Origin: CAZMMV01 sp964637035
GTDB lineage: Bacteria; Bacillota; Clostridia; Tissierellales; Tissierellaceae
Length of the DNA stretch: 64,000 nt
Direction: 5' to 3'
Assembly: GCA_964637035.1 (NCBI GenBank)
Contig: CAZWTU010000001.1
Span: 103,734-167,733, forward strand
Shown here: piece after piece, positions 34,686 to 44,262 of the stretch
How the letters are laid out: each line of letters starts with the position of its first letter
Position numbering within the stretch: position 1 is the stretch's first letter
Position numbers and translations under genes: made by a program
Notes under the pieces: generated by a model
The model's database searches: none
The model's input: the letters and a program-made list of their open reading frames with translations, nothing else
Told to the model about the DNA's origin: nothing

Positions 34686-35466
34686 ATTGTTTTTCTATTT
34701 TCTCATAGAAAAATGTTCTTTTTGATTTGAAATTATATCTTTCAGGCATTATCATTTGCTCCGTACTTCCCACAAACAATATACCGTCTTTACTTAATGA
34801 ATTATTAAATTTATTATATAAAAGTTCTTTAGCTTCATCAGTAAAATAAATCATTACATTACGGCAGGTTATTAAATCAATATTGCTAGGAAATCTATCC
34901 TTTAATAAGTCTATCTTTTTAAAGTCTACACAATTCTTAATCTCGTCAGAAACCTTATATGATTTCTCAATCTTAGTAAAGTAATTACTTATAAATTTCC
35001 TTGGTAGATTAGCCAAGGCCTTTTCACTATACAATCCCTGTTTCGCCCTGCTAATGGCTTCGTCATCAATATCTGTAGCCAATATCTTTATTCTGCTTAA
35101 AGGAAAGAAATTAGACATTAACATAACCAATGAATAGGGTTCTTCACCAGTTGAACATGCTGAACTCCATATTTTTATCTGCCTTTTGTTATCTCCTATG
35201 ATATCAGGAATTATATCTTTCTCTAGTACATCCCATTGAGAAGGATTTCTATAAAATTCACTTACATTTATAGTTAAATAATTAATAAATTGTTCTAATA
35301 ATTCTTTATCTTTTTTTATTCCTAAAAAATAATCATCAAAATCATTAAAATTGTTTCTGTTTAAAAGTGATGAAATCCGTCTTTTCATTTGTTTTTCCTT
35401 GTAAAAATTTAGATCAATATTAATTAGCTTATTAATATCTGTTTTAAACCTTTCATATTTTGCCAT
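34684..35466 (-). CDS. cheR: CheR-type protein-glutamate O-methyltransferase
   Basis: A 260-aa SAM-dependent methyltransferase of the CheR family, which methylates chemoreceptors. The N-terminal helical domain is followed by the SAM domain with SSACSTGEEPYSLVMLM, ILATDIDDEAISRAKQG and LITCRNVMIYF, and FVGSTEQMI. The ATG at 35466 follows GGAGGGGAAT; an in-frame TTG at 35478 lies inside that ribosome-binding site. There are no receptors, CheA or flagellar genes around it, so it is an orphan here. Confidence 0.9.
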   Translation of the reverse strand: MAKYERFKTDINKLINIDLNFYKEKQMKRRISSLLNRNNFNDFDDYFLGIKKDKELLEQFINYLTINVSEFYRNPSQWDVLEKDIIPDIIGDNKRQIKIWSSACSTGEEPYSLVMLMSNFFPLSRIKILATDIDDEAISRAKQGLYSEKALANLPRKFISNYFTKIEKSYKVSDEIKNCVDFKKIDLLKDRFPSNIDLITCRNVMIYFTDEAKELLYNKFNNSLSKDGILFVGSTEQMIMPERYNFKSKRTFFYEKIEKQ

Positions 35467-35499
35467 ATTCCCCTCCAAATATTACAAAAATATAATTTA

Positions 35500-35528
35500 G
35501 GGCTTCAATGTTTTTAACATTAAAACCC
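35500..35528 (-). terminator. terminator of the ispH-S1 gene
   Basis: A 13-bp stem including two G-U pairs (35500-35512 with 35516-35528), loop TTT, followed on the minus strand by TAAATTATATTTTT. Confidence 0.65.
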
Positions 35529-35543
35529 AGAATTTGAATATTT

Positions 35544-37700
35544 TTATTCTTTATTAATTATATCTCCAATGGTTGTATCTAATTCTTCATTTATATTTTG
35601 TTCTTTCTCAGGCTCTTCAGTTTCTTCATTATTACTTACCGCTTGTTTTAAGCTTAAGCTTATTTTCTTATCATCTCCATTGATATCTATAACTTTAACA
35701 TCAATTTCTTGCCCAATTTCCAATACATCCGAGGGTTTGGCAACATGTTCATTTGAGATTTCTGAAACATGTAGCAATCCATCAACGCCTTCATTTAATC
35801 TAACAAATGCACCAAAGTCTAATAAATTGACAATTTTCCCTTTTACAATATCGCCAATACTAACATTCTCTGAGAAAGCTATCCAAGGTTCTTCAACTGT
35901 TTCTTTTAAACTAAGAGAAATTCTATTTTTCTCTTTATCTAAAGATAAGACTTTAACCTTAATATTTTCCCCTATACTAACTACTTTAGAAGGATGCTTT
36001 ATTCTATTCCATGATAAATCAGATATATGGGCTAAACCGTCTAGACCTCCCAAATCAATAAAAGCACCAAAGTTAGTTAATCTTTGTACAACTCCCTCTA
36101 CTATTTGTCCTACTTCTAAATTTGCCCACAACTCTTTTCTTTTATTTTCTAATTCTACCATTTCAACTTGTTTTCTAGATAAAATGACCCTTCTCTTATC
36201 CTTATCAAAATCAATAATATTTGCAATTAAGGTTTTACCCTTATATTTTTCTAAGTCATCAACATAACTAGTAGAAATTTGAGATGCTGGCATAAAGCCA
36301 CTTATATTATTAACTAATGCAATTAATCCACCTTTTACTACATTTTGAATTTTACATTCTACTCTTTCCTTATTGTTAAAAGATTCCTCTACTTCATCCC
36401 AGTTTTTGAATTCACTTACTCTTTTAGCAGAAAGTATCACATTACCTTCCCCATCATCAAGTTTAATTACAAAAACATCAATTTCATCACCAGGCTTATA
36501 AAGATCTTTTGGATTTACATCTTCGTCATTAGATAATTCTTCCCTGCCAATAATACCATCTGACTTATAATTGATATTTACCATTACTTCGTTTTTAGTT
36601 ACAAAAATAACTTCACCCTTTACTATTTGTCCCCTATGAATTCTAGTAAAAGAATTTTCAATTGCTGCCATCATTTCATTATTGCTTTCATCTTCTGTCT
36701 GCTCATTATTAGTATCTTCTTCTACTAGGTCTTTTTCTTCCACTAACTCAGTATCAACTTCTTCCTTTACTGGTTCAGTGTTTATTTCCTCTACAATCTC
36801 CTCATTCTCAACTTCTTTATCCTCAATTATTTCATTGTTGACTTCTTTATCATTAATATTATCCATTGTTCTAACTACCTCCTCAATTATCCAATCAGGT
36901 GTAGAAGCACCTGCTGTTATTCCAATTTTGCTAAATTTTGATATTTCCTTTAAAGGTAAATCATCTCCAGTTTCAATATGATATACATTATTGCAATATT
37001 TCTTACTAATTTCTACTAATTTATTAGTATTTGAGCTATGATAACCCCCTATTACAACCATAACTTCAACATTAAATGCTAGATTTTTGCAGGCTTCTTG
37101 ACGTAAATTAGTAGCATTACATATAGTATTAAATATTTCAACTTCAATACCTTTTTCTTTAATAATTTTCACTAAGCTTTCAAATTTTTCTTTTGTATTA
37201 GTAGTTTGAGATACTATACAGATTTTATTCATATTAGGTAAAGCGCTAGCTTCTTCCAAAGAATTGATTATATATGCTTTATCATCACACCATCCATTTA
37301 TTCCTATTACTTCAGGATGATTTGAATCACCAATTATTATTATATTATACCCTTGATTCTTAAATTCTTCAACTTTTTTATATATTGATTTAACATAAGG
37401 GCAAGTTGTATCTGCAAAATCTAAACCAATATCATCCATATTGTCTGTTATTGACTTTGCTACACCATGAGATCTAATAATCACTTTACTAGCTCCTAAC
37501 TTACCTATTCCAATCTCCCCAATGTTATTTATAACTTTTAAACCTCGATTTTCAAATTTTTTTACTACCTGTGGATTATGAATTAAAGGACCCAATGAAT
37601 AAAAAGTTTTATCTTTGTTTGATAGTTCTTCTGACACAATATCAACAGCTCTTTTTACACCAAAACAAAATCCAGCATGATTAGCTATTAAAATTTCCAT
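35544..37700 (-). CDS. ispH: IspH-ribosomal protein S1 fusion
   Basis: A 718-aa two-part protein. Residues 1-280 are 4-hydroxy-3-methylbut-2-enyl diphosphate reductase, the last MEP-pathway enzyme, with Fe-S cysteines in HAGFCFGVKRA, DTTCPYVKSIY and NTICNATNLRQ. A 65-residue Glu/Asn-rich linker follows. Residues about 350-690 hold four S1 RNA-binding domains (each with GxxVxGxV...GAFV...GLxHIS features; the first two are less canonical). Such fusions are known in Clostridia. It is coupled with plsC and cmk upstream, the usual cmk-plsC-ispH-rpsA order. Reading is continuous, so it is a true fusion. Confidence 0.96.
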   Translation of the reverse strand: MEILIANHAGFCFGVKRAVDIVSEELSNKDKTFYSLGPLIHNPQVVKKFENRGLKVINNIGEIGIGKLGASKVIIRSHGVAKSITDNMDDIGLDFADTTCPYVKSIYKKVEEFKNQGYNIIIIGDSNHPEVIGINGWCDDKAYIINSLEEASALPNMNKICIVSQTTNTKEKFESLVKIIKEKGIEVEIFNTICNATNLRQEACKNLAFNVEVMVVIGGYHSSNTNKLVEISKKYCNNVYHIETGDDLPLKEISKFSKIGITAGASTPDWIIEEVVRTMDNINDKEVNNEIIEDKEVENEEIVEEINTEPVKEEVDTELVEEKDLVEEDTNNEQTEDESNNEMMAAIENSFTRIHRGQIVKGEVIFVTKNEVMVNINYKSDGIIGREELSNDEDVNPKDLYKPGDEIDVFVIKLDDGEGNVILSAKRVSEFKNWDEVEESFNNKERVECKIQNVVKGGLIALVNNISGFMPASQISTSYVDDLEKYKGKTLIANIIDFDKDKRRVILSRKQVEMVELENKRKELWANLEVGQIVEGVVQRLTNFGAFIDLGGLDGLAHISDLSWNRIKHPSKVVSIGENIKVKVLSLDKEKNRISLSLKETVEEPWIAFSENVSIGDIVKGKIVNLLDFGAFVRLNEGVDGLLHVSEISNEHVAKPSDVLEIGQEIDVKVIDINGDDKKISLSLKQAVSNNEETEEPEKEQNINEELDTTIGDIINKE

Positions 37701-37711
37701 TAATTTTCCTC

Positions 37712-38293
37712 CTAATTAGCTTTTATAGAATAAATGGATTTTAAAATCTTTTCACTTAAAAATGTGTAATCTTCATTATTTAATCTTTTCCCATAGTAAT
37801 CAGTAAATTCAATTGACTCACCAACATATACCCTTAACTTAGTAAATATCCTATAATTTCCTTCTATATATATGGGTAATACAGGACTTTGAGATTTTAC
37901 ACTTAGTAATGCAGTTCCTGATTTAGCATTATTTAAGTCAAAACCTTTTACCCTAGTACCTTCAGGAAAAACACCCAGGACCTTTTCTTCTTTTAAAAGC
38001 CTTAAAGCACTTTTAATCGCAGATAAATCTGTTTCCTTTCTATTTATAGGGAAGGCCCCCAATTTGGTGAATATTAATTTTAAAATTTTACTTTCAAATA
38101 ATTCTTTTTTTGCCATAAAATGAATTTGCCTTGGATAAATTATAGCTAAAATTACAGGGTCTAAAATATTGGTATGGTTGGAACATAATATTAACTTTCC
38201 ATCTTTTTCAATATTCTCTTTTCCTATAATTTCTATTCTATATATAAGCCTAAAAACCACATTGACTATTGCTTTTATGGTAGAATAAAACAT
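37712..38293 (-). CDS. plsC: 1-acyl-sn-glycerol-3-phosphate acyltransferase
   Basis: A 193-aa membrane-associated acyltransferase forming phosphatidic acid. It has a short hydrophobic N-terminus, the catalytic motif SNHTNILDPVIL (HX4D), AKKELFESKIL, and the substrate-binding FPEGTRVKG. It lies 7 nt after cmk and 11 nt before ispH-S1, one operon. Confidence 0.95.
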   Translation of the reverse strand: MFYSTIKAIVNVVFRLIYRIEIIGKENIEKDGKLILCSNHTNILDPVILAIIYPRQIHFMAKKELFESKILKLIFTKLGAFPINRKETDLSAIKSALRLLKEEKVLGVFPEGTRVKGFDLNNAKSGTALLSVKSQSPVLPIYIEGNYRIFTKLRVYVGESIEFTDYYGKRLNNEDYTFLSEKILKSIYSIKAN

Positions 38294-38300
38294 CTCACAC

Positions 38301-38963
38301 CTAACCTCCTTTAACTATAGAAATAATTTTTGTTACAACTTCCTCTACAGTCATATAGGTAGTATCTAATAAATGGGCATCTTTAGCTTGGATAAGGGGA
38401 GAAGTATCCCTATTGCTATCAATATTATCTCTATATTCAATTTCCTTTTGTATTCCCTCTAGAGAAATATTTTTTTCCCCCTTTTCTACTAATTCCTTAT
38501 ACCTTCTACGTCCTCTTTCTTCTACTGATGCTGTTATAAAAAACTTGAACTCAGCATTAGTCAATACGACAGTTCCTATATCTCGACCATCCATAATAAC
38601 AGATTTAGTATTAGCTAAATTTTGTTGGGCAATAACCATACCTTCCCTGACTTCTCTAATTTTCGCTATATAAGAAACGTTTTTATTTATAATATTACTT
38701 CTAATCTCCTTATCTACATTTATTCCATCCAAATAAATATGATTGTCCCTAAAATCAATAGATGATGCTTTAAGAGTAGATATAACCTCTTCTGGTGATT
38801 TTGGATCTAGGCCTAAATTTAAAACTTTTAAAGTCAAAGCCCTATACATAGCACCTGTATCAATGTATTCCATATTTAAAATTTTAGATATTTTCTTAGC
38901 AATAGTACTTTTACCTGAGCCTGCTGGACCATCTATTGCAATAGATAAATTATTATTTAACAT
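38301..38963 (-). CDS. cmk: cytidylate kinase
   Basis: A 220-aa (d)CMP kinase, recycling CMP to CDP. The P-loop is AIDGPAGSGKSTIAKKI (about 8-24), with MEYIDTGAMYRALT, VIMDGRDIGTVVL and the LID-region REVEERGRRRYKEL-like segment SVEERGRRRYKEL. It is first of the cmk-plsC-ispH/S1 set. The ATG follows GGAGGAAA. Confidence 0.97.
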   Translation of the reverse strand: MLNNNLSIAIDGPAGSGKSTIAKKISKILNMEYIDTGAMYRALTLKVLNLGLDPKSPEEVISTLKASSIDFRDNHIYLDGINVDKEIRSNIINKNVSYIAKIREVREGMVIAQQNLANTKSVIMDGRDIGTVVLTNAEFKFFITASVEERGRRRYKELVEKGEKNISLEGIQKEIEYRDNIDSNRDTSPLIQAKDAHLLDTTYMTVEEVVTKIISIVKGG

Positions 38964-39001
38964 TATTTTCCTCCAATTTCATATTGAAAAGTAAATTATT
39001 A

Positions 39002-39367
39002 TTAATTTCCTAATAAATCAGGCCTTAGAATTTTTGCACCTTTCAAGTATATATGCTTAATATTTTTTTGCCTAATATTTGAATTGCAAAATACCATTAC
39101 CCTAATACATTTGTCCAGGCTATTTTCTACATTCATCTCGTTAAAGCACATCAACCCGGCATTAGTATAACCCAATTCCCTAGCTGCTTTTGCCGGATAA
39201 ACCTGATCTATGTCTTTAGTACAGGAAAATATTATACTTACAACATTTTCCCTATTAATTAGATTAAGTTTTTCTATTTCCAATATTAACTCCTTAGTAG
39301 CATCTAATATATCATTAAAGATATTTTCTTCTACAGTTGTAGCACCCCTAATAGCTACAAAATTCAT
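39002..39367 (-). CDS. aroH: chorismate mutase, AroH type
   Basis: A 121-aa monofunctional chorismate mutase (trimeric AroH fold) making prephenate for Phe/Tyr. Family blocks: AIRGATTVEENIFNDIL (Arg7 region), SIIFSCTKDIDQVYPAKAAR (active-site Arg and Cys region), MCFNEMNVENSLDKCIRVM. It sits 38 nt before cmk; other aromatic genes are absent in the window. Confidence 0.95.
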   Translation of the reverse strand: MNFVAIRGATTVEENIFNDILDATKELILEIEKLNLINRENVVSIIFSCTKDIDQVYPAKAARELGYTNAGLMCFNEMNVENSLDKCIRVMVFCNSNIRQKNIKHIYLKGAKILRPDLLGN

Positions 39368-39464
39368 AATACCACTCCCTTAATAATTATATATTAAAAC
39401 CACCTAGTAAACAAGCTATTTCAACCTATTTAATTTCATATTATATATTAGGTTTAATAATCAT

Positions 39465-40685
39465 TTACATATTATTACCAGCCAAATATCCTGTGGAATA
39501 TGCAATCTGTAAATTATACCCTCCAGTTAAACCATGTAGGTCTAAAACCTCCCCAGCAAAATACAAACCAGCTTGTATTTTAGATTCCATAGTAGAAGGG
39601 TTTACCTCCTTTACATCTATACCTCCGGATGTAACTATTGCCTCTTCTATGGGCCTAAAAGATTTAAAAGTCATAGGGAATTTCTTTATGGACACTAGAA
39701 GTTTTGTTCTTTCTTCCTTAGTAATTTGATTTATAGTTTTATTAGGATCAATACCAGATAACCTTATCATTAATGGTATTATTTTTTGTGGTAATAAATC
39801 ATTTAAACCATTTTTTAATTGTTTGTTATTATACTTTTCAAAATCTCTTAAGATTCTATCATCTAACTTTTCGATAACTAAGGCAGGTTTGAAATCTATA
39901 AATAATTTAATATCCTTATCTATATGTTTATGTAAATAGTTACTCATAGAAAGGACAATTGGTCCTGAAATACCATAGTGGGTAAATATCATTTCTCCAA
40001 ACTCATTGTAAATTAATTTATTATTAACACGAGCAGATATTTCTACATTTTTTAAAGATAGGCCTTGTAATTCTTTTATCCAGGTCTCTTTAATTTCAAT
40101 AGGTACGAGCGATGGGTTTATATCAGTTATTGTATGACCTAATCTTTTTGCAAATCTATAGCCGTCCCCAGTAGAACCTGTTGTCGGATAAGACTTTCCT
40201 CCAGTAGCAATAAGTAATTTGTCAGAAATAATTTCTTCTCTTTTGATGTTTATATGAAATTTGCCATTTATTACATTTACACTTTTCACATTAGTATTTA
40301 ACATTACTTTTACATTATTATCTGATAAAAATTTTCCAAAAGCATTAATTACGTCAGATGATTTGTCGCTATTTGGAAAAACCCTATTACCTCTTTCTAC
40401 TTTTACCTTTAAACCGTATTTGTCAAGCAATTTTATTATATCATCATTATTAAAAGTATAAAAACTGCTATATAGAAAGTTTTTATTACTAATAATATTA
40501 TCAAAAAAATCTTCAATAGGGTTACTGTTTGTTATATTACACCTACCCTTGCCTGTTATAAATAGTTTTTTTCCAATTCTATCATTTTTTTCAATTAATG
40601 TGACATCATTTCCTTTAGATCCAGCTATCCCTGCACTAATAATACCCGCTGGTCCCCCACCAATTATACAGATTTTTTTATTCAT
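39465..40685 (-). CDS. HI0933/BaiN-type FAD-dependent oxidoreductase
   Basis: A 406-aa flavoprotein of the HI0933/YhiN/BaiN family. FAD motif GGGPAGIISAGIAG (about 8-21), GKGRCNITNSNP, TGGKSYPTTGSTGDGY, and C-terminal AGEVLDLHGLTGGYNLQIAYSTG, split by an inserted domain. Family members are called aminoacetone oxidase or putative bile acid reductases, but physiological substrates are mostly unknown. It has the typical neighbour relation to cmk in Clostridia. Confidence 0.9.
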   Translation of the reverse strand: MNKKICIIGGGPAGIISAGIAGSKGNDVTLIEKNDRIGKKLFITGKGRCNITNSNPIEDFFDNIISNKNFLYSSFYTFNNDDIIKLLDKYGLKVKVERGNRVFPNSDKSSDVINAFGKFLSDNNVKVMLNTNVKSVNVINGKFHINIKREEIISDKLLIATGGKSYPTTGSTGDGYRFAKRLGHTITDINPSLVPIEIKETWIKELQGLSLKNVEISARVNNKLIYNEFGEMIFTHYGISGPIVLSMSNYLHKHIDKDIKLFIDFKPALVIEKLDDRILRDFEKYNNKQLKNGLNDLLPQKIIPLMIRLSGIDPNKTINQITKEERTKLLVSIKKFPMTFKSFRPIEEAIVTSGGIDVKEVNPSTMESKIQAGLYFAGEVLDLHGLTGGYNLQIAYSTGYLAGNNM

Positions 40686-40811
40686 TTCTTCATCTCCATA
40701 GTAAATCTAAAATTTGTAGTCTATCTATATTATAACATTATAATAATTAAATTGTTGGAAAATTGGTTATCATTTATGATAACATTTATTATGATATGTT
40801 TTACCAATTGA

Positions 40812-40854
40812 CAAAAAATTAAAGATGACCCAAGTTGTTTATACGGGTCATCTT
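40812..40854 (-). terminator. terminator of the kor-rpiR operon
   Basis: AAGATGACCC pairs with GGGTCATCTT (40822-40831 with 40845-40854) around a 13-nt loop. On the minus strand it is followed by TAATTTTTTG. Confidence 0.85.
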
Positions 40855-40898
40855 AGATACAATGGTTTTATTTAAAACATATCTACTACAAGTTATAT

Positions 40899-41762
40899 TT
40901 ACCTGTTAAAATCATATACATTATATTTCTTCCAAATTTGCTCCAAATCCTCAAAGTTAGATGTAATTTCAACTTTTTTCTCCATACCTATAGATATAAT
41001 TAATGCATTTATCAAGCTCATAGGCGCTACTAAGGAATCTACAAATGATAACATATCGCTACTAGCAATCAAAGATATATCTGAATCCTTGGCGGCTGGA
41101 GAAATTAAGCTATCCGTAATACTTATGATTTTACATCCCTTGTCCTTTACAAAGTCTATGGCCTCCAATGCTCTTTTGGAATATCTAGGATAAGATATGG
41201 CTATCATTACATCTTCAGAATCCACCTTAAGTAGTTGTTCAAAAACGTCATTGGGTCCTGCTGCAATAACATTAACATTCTTAATTAGAAAATTTAGATA
41301 AAATCCTAAGTAACCTGCTACAAAAGATGATGACCTAAGTCCTAATACATATATGTGTTTAGCTTTCACAATCAAATTTATCGCTTCTTGAAATTTCAAA
41401 GAATCAAGTTCATTTATTGTAGTTTGTATGTTTTCTACATCTTTTTGCATAACTGTCTTCAGTGCATTTACATTGCTTGAATAGTTTTCAGTCATAGAGA
41501 TCCTTTGAACAGTAGTTAGTTTGTTTTTTACTAACTCATGTAATTCTTTTCTAAATTCTTTATATCCAGTATAGCCCAATGTAATTGCAAATCTAACTAC
41601 TGTAGATTCACTTACTCCAACAGTCTCACCTAGGTCATAGGCAGTCATAAAAGCAGCCTTATCATAATTGTTAATAATAAAATCCGCAATTAATTTCTGT
41701 CCCTTGCTTAATATATTAAATTTATTTTGGATGTTTTTAATTAAATCAACAGTTTTCTCCAC
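40899..41762 (-). CDS. MurR/RpiR-family transcriptional regulator
   Basis: A 287-aa regulator: N-terminal RpiR helix-turn-helix (LSKGQKLIADFIINNYDKAAFMTAYDLGETVGVSESTVVRFAITLGYTGY region) and a C-terminal SIS sugar-phosphate binding domain (IYVLGLRSSSFVAGYL, MIAISYPRYSKRALEAIDF). Members sense sugar phosphates. It starts at a GTG 4 nt after korC and is followed by the operon terminator, so it is cotranscribed with a 2-oxoacid oxidoreductase, an uncommon partner. Confidence 0.92.
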   Translation of the reverse strand: MEKTVDLIKNIQNKFNILSKGQKLIADFIINNYDKAAFMTAYDLGETVGVSESTVVRFAITLGYTGYKEFRKELHELVKNKLTTVQRISMTENYSSNVNALKTVMQKDVENIQTTINELDSLKFQEAINLIVKAKHIYVLGLRSSSFVAGYLGFYLNFLIKNVNVIAAGPNDVFEQLLKVDSEDVMIAISYPRYSKRALEAIDFVKDKGCKIISITDSLISPAAKDSDISLIASSDMLSFVDSLVAPMSLINALIISIGMEKKVEITSNFEDLEQIWKKYNVYDFNR

Positions 41763-41766
41763 AGCA

Positions 41767-42309
41767 TTATTCCTTATAATTTCTTATTAAATTAAAGCCC
41801 TCTTCTAAGGCATTTTTGTTTAATTCTTCTGTTCCTCTAGGAACTCTACCACATACGGCCTCTGTAAGAGATTGCTTTGTTACTATATTAGTTAGTTGAC
41901 ATATGCTGCCAAGAGCAACTATATTGGCAACTAGTGACTTACCAATTTTATCAGTTGCAGTTTCTAAAATTGGTAATACATAAGTAACTATGTCCTTATT
42001 ATCTAATTTATTTGGTACGGATGAATCTAGTACTAAAATTCCACCTGGTTTCAATGATGTAATGTATTTATCATAAGCATCTTGGGTTAAGACCAGTATA
42101 ACATCACACTGATCCACCTTAGGATAATTTATTATATCCTCACTTATTATAATTTCAGCTCTACTAGCCCCACCTCTAGCTTCTGGACCATAGGATTGAG
42201 ATTGAACTACATTTTTCCCATCATATAAAGCAGCTTCTGCTAATATAATTCCTGCTAATATAAGACCTTGTCCTCCAGAACCTGTTAATCTTAACTCTTG
42301 TGTAGTCAT
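41767..42309 (-). CDS. korC: 2-oxoacid:ferredoxin oxidoreductase, gamma subunit
   Basis: A 180-aa gamma (catalytic gamma domain) subunit: LRLTGSGGQGLILAGIILAEAAL, QSQSYGPEARGGASRAEI and PILETATDKIGKSLVANIVALG. With korDAB upstream it forms a four-subunit enzyme oxidatively decarboxylating a 2-oxoacid (2-oxoglutarate, or branched-chain 2-oxoacids as in Vor) to the acyl-CoA while reducing ferredoxin. It abuts korB with 1 nt between stop and start. Confidence 0.92.
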   Translation of the reverse strand: MTTQELRLTGSGGQGLILAGIILAEAALYDGKNVVQSQSYGPEARGGASRAEIIISEDIINYPKVDQCDVILVLTQDAYDKYITSLKPGGILVLDSSVPNKLDNKDIVTYVLPILETATDKIGKSLVANIVALGSICQLTNIVTKQSLTEAVCGRVPRGTEELNKNALEEGFNLIRNYKE

Positions 42310-42310
42310 A

Positions 42311-43132
42311 TTACCCCTCCTTTGAAAAAGAATCTATCATTTTTTGATATTCAGCAGTATATTCCGGCCTAGTACCCTTATATAATTCTCCTACCACAAT
42401 TTTTCCAACTCTTTGCTCTTCTGGAACCTTGTCATAAGCAGCTACATTTATAGTGTTTTTTTGTAACTCCTTTATCATATCCACTGCCTCACCTTTTTTG
42501 TTTCTTCTCCCATAATAAGTAGGACACACAGTTAATGCTTCAATAAATGAGAATCCTTTATTCTTTATTCCTTCCTCAACTTGTTTAATCAACATATTAG
42601 CTCCATGTACTGTAGCCCTACTAACATAAGTACCACCTGCTGCTTCTACTAATTTACATAAATCAAAATTAGCATCAATATTACCATAAGGCGCAGTAGT
42701 ACCTATATCTCCCGTAGGCGTTGTTGGAGAATATTGCCCACCTGTCATCCCATATATATTGTTATTATAAACAATGGTTGTAATATCAATATTTCTCCTT
42801 GCAGAGTGAATTAAATGGTTACCCCCAATAGCTGATGCATCTCCATCTCCAGTAATCACTATTACATGTAATTCTGGATTTGCTAATTTTATACCAGTAG
42901 CAAAAGCAAGTGCTCTGCCATGTGTAGTATGCATTGTATTGAAATCTAAATAACCAGAGGCTCTAGAAGAACATCCAATTCCAGATACTATACAAATATT
43001 GTCTTTGTCTAGGCCTAAATTATCTATAGCTTTAACTATTGCTCTAGTTACAATACCATGTCCACAGCCCGGACACCATATATGAGGTAAATTTTCCGTT
43101 CTAAAATATTTATCAACTAATTGACTAGTCAT
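42311..43132 (-). CDS. korB: 2-oxoacid:ferredoxin oxidoreductase, beta (TPP) subunit
   Basis: A 273-aa TPP-binding subunit: CPGCGHGIVTRAIV (cluster/TPP region), SGIGCSSRASGYLDFNTMH, TPP motif GDGDASAIGGNHLIHSARR and VYNNNIYGMTGGQYSPTTP. The start is ATG 43132, preceded by GGAGGT and overlapping the korA stop (ATGACTAG); an in-frame upstream start at 43159 is rejected. The sequence resembles Kor/Vor rather than pyruvate oxidoreductase. Confidence 0.93.
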   Translation of the reverse strand: MTSQLVDKYFRTENLPHIWCPGCGHGIVTRAIVKAIDNLGLDKDNICIVSGIGCSSRASGYLDFNTMHTTHGRALAFATGIKLANPELHVIVITGDGDASAIGGNHLIHSARRNIDITTIVYNNNIYGMTGGQYSPTTPTGDIGTTAPYGNIDANFDLCKLVEAAGGTYVSRATVHGANMLIKQVEEGIKNKGFSFIEALTVCPTYYGRRNKKGEAVDMIKELQKNTINVAAYDKVPEEQRVGKIVVGELYKGTRPEYTAEYQKMIDSFSKEG

Positions 43133-44261
43133 TTTGTACCTCCTTAATAAAATTAACAATTTCTTCAGGAGTTATTAATTCTCCACTTACTCTACCATAT
43201 TTGTCTACCTTTACATTTTTACCTGCTACCCTGTCTACCTCAATGAAATATTGACCTAGGTTCATTTCTACAACAACTATATGTTTTACTTTTTTTGACA
43301 ACTCTTTTAACTCTTTTTCCGCTAAAGGCCAAATAGTAATAGGTCTGAAAAGTCCAGCCTTAATTCCTTCGGCTCTTAAGTCTTCCACTGCTGCTTTTGC
43401 TGAACGTGCTGTTGCCCCAAATGCTACGATGGCAATATCTGCATCATCCAAATCGTACTCCTTAACTTCTACTATGTCATCAACATTATTTTCTATTTTA
43501 TCGACTAATCTCTTAATCGACTGCTCAGCAATCAAAGGATTTCCTGAAGGAAAACCTGTCTCGTCATGTACAAGACCAGTTATATGGTATCTATAGCCCT
43601 TACCAAAGTCTGCCATTTCTGGAACTATATCTCCTTCTTTAACCCCATAAGGTTTATATTCCTCAGGTGAACAACTTGGTTTTTTCCTATTATATATTTC
43701 TATTTCATCCTTGGTTGGTATTTCTATTTTCTCTCTCAAATGGGCTATAACCTCATCCATTAATAAAATAACAGGTGTTCTATATTTCTCTGCCAGATTA
43801 AAAGCTCTAACAGTCATTTCGAAAGTTTCTTTTACTGACCATGGATATAAAGCTATAATAGCATGATCTCCATGAGTTCCCCATTTTGCTTGCATAATTT
43901 CTCCCTGGGCTGGTGCCGTAGGTAATCCCGTACTTGGCCCTCCCCTTTGAACATTTACAATAACACATGGCGCTTCTGTTATTACGCCGTATCCAATGCC
44001 TTCTTGTTTTAGAGAAAATCCTGGACCACTAGTAGCAGTCATAGCTTTTTTACCAGAAAGAGCTGCTCCTATAGTTGCTGAAATTCCAGCAATCTCATCT
44101 TCCATTTGAATAAACTTACCACCAATTTTCGGCAATTCTTCCGCAGAAATCTCTGCAATTTCCGTTGATGGTGTGATGGGATACCCTGCAAAAAACTCCA
44201 TACCTGCAGCAAGTGCACCCTCCACACATGCTTTATTACCTTGCATTAATTTTACAGTCAT
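43125..44261 (-). CDS. korA: 2-oxoacid:ferredoxin oxidoreductase, alpha subunit
   Basis: A 378-aa alpha subunit: MQGNKACVEGALAAGMEFFAGYPITPSTEIAE (family N-terminus), FIQMEDEIAGISATIGAALSGKKAMTATSGPG and VNVQRGGPSTGLP. It partners korB (TPP), korC (gamma) and korD (ferredoxin). Which 2-oxoacid is used cannot be told from sequence; kor versus vor is unsettled. It lies 1 nt downstream of korD. Confidence 0.93.
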   Translation of the reverse strand: MTVKLMQGNKACVEGALAAGMEFFAGYPITPSTEIAEISAEELPKIGGKFIQMEDEIAGISATIGAALSGKKAMTATSGPGFSLKQEGIGYGVITEAPCVIVNVQRGGPSTGLPTAPAQGEIMQAKWGTHGDHAIIALYPWSVKETFEMTVRAFNLAEKYRTPVILLMDEVIAHLREKIEIPTKDEIEIYNRKKPSCSPEEYKPYGVKEGDIVPEMADFGKGYRYHITGLVHDETGFPSGNPLIAEQSIKRLVDKIENNVDDIVEVKEYDLDDADIAIVAFGATARSAKAAVEDLRAEGIKAGLFRPITIWPLAEKELKELSKKVKHIVVVEMNLGQYFIEVDRVAGKNVKVDKYGRVSGELITPEEIVNFIKEVQND

Positions 44262-44262
44262 A

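Noticed and set aside
36682..36981. Ser/Thr-rich open frame opposite the IspH-S1 linker
   Set aside because: It is the antisense of the Glu/Asn-rich acidic linker, with no ribosome-binding site; a by-product of the repetitive codons.
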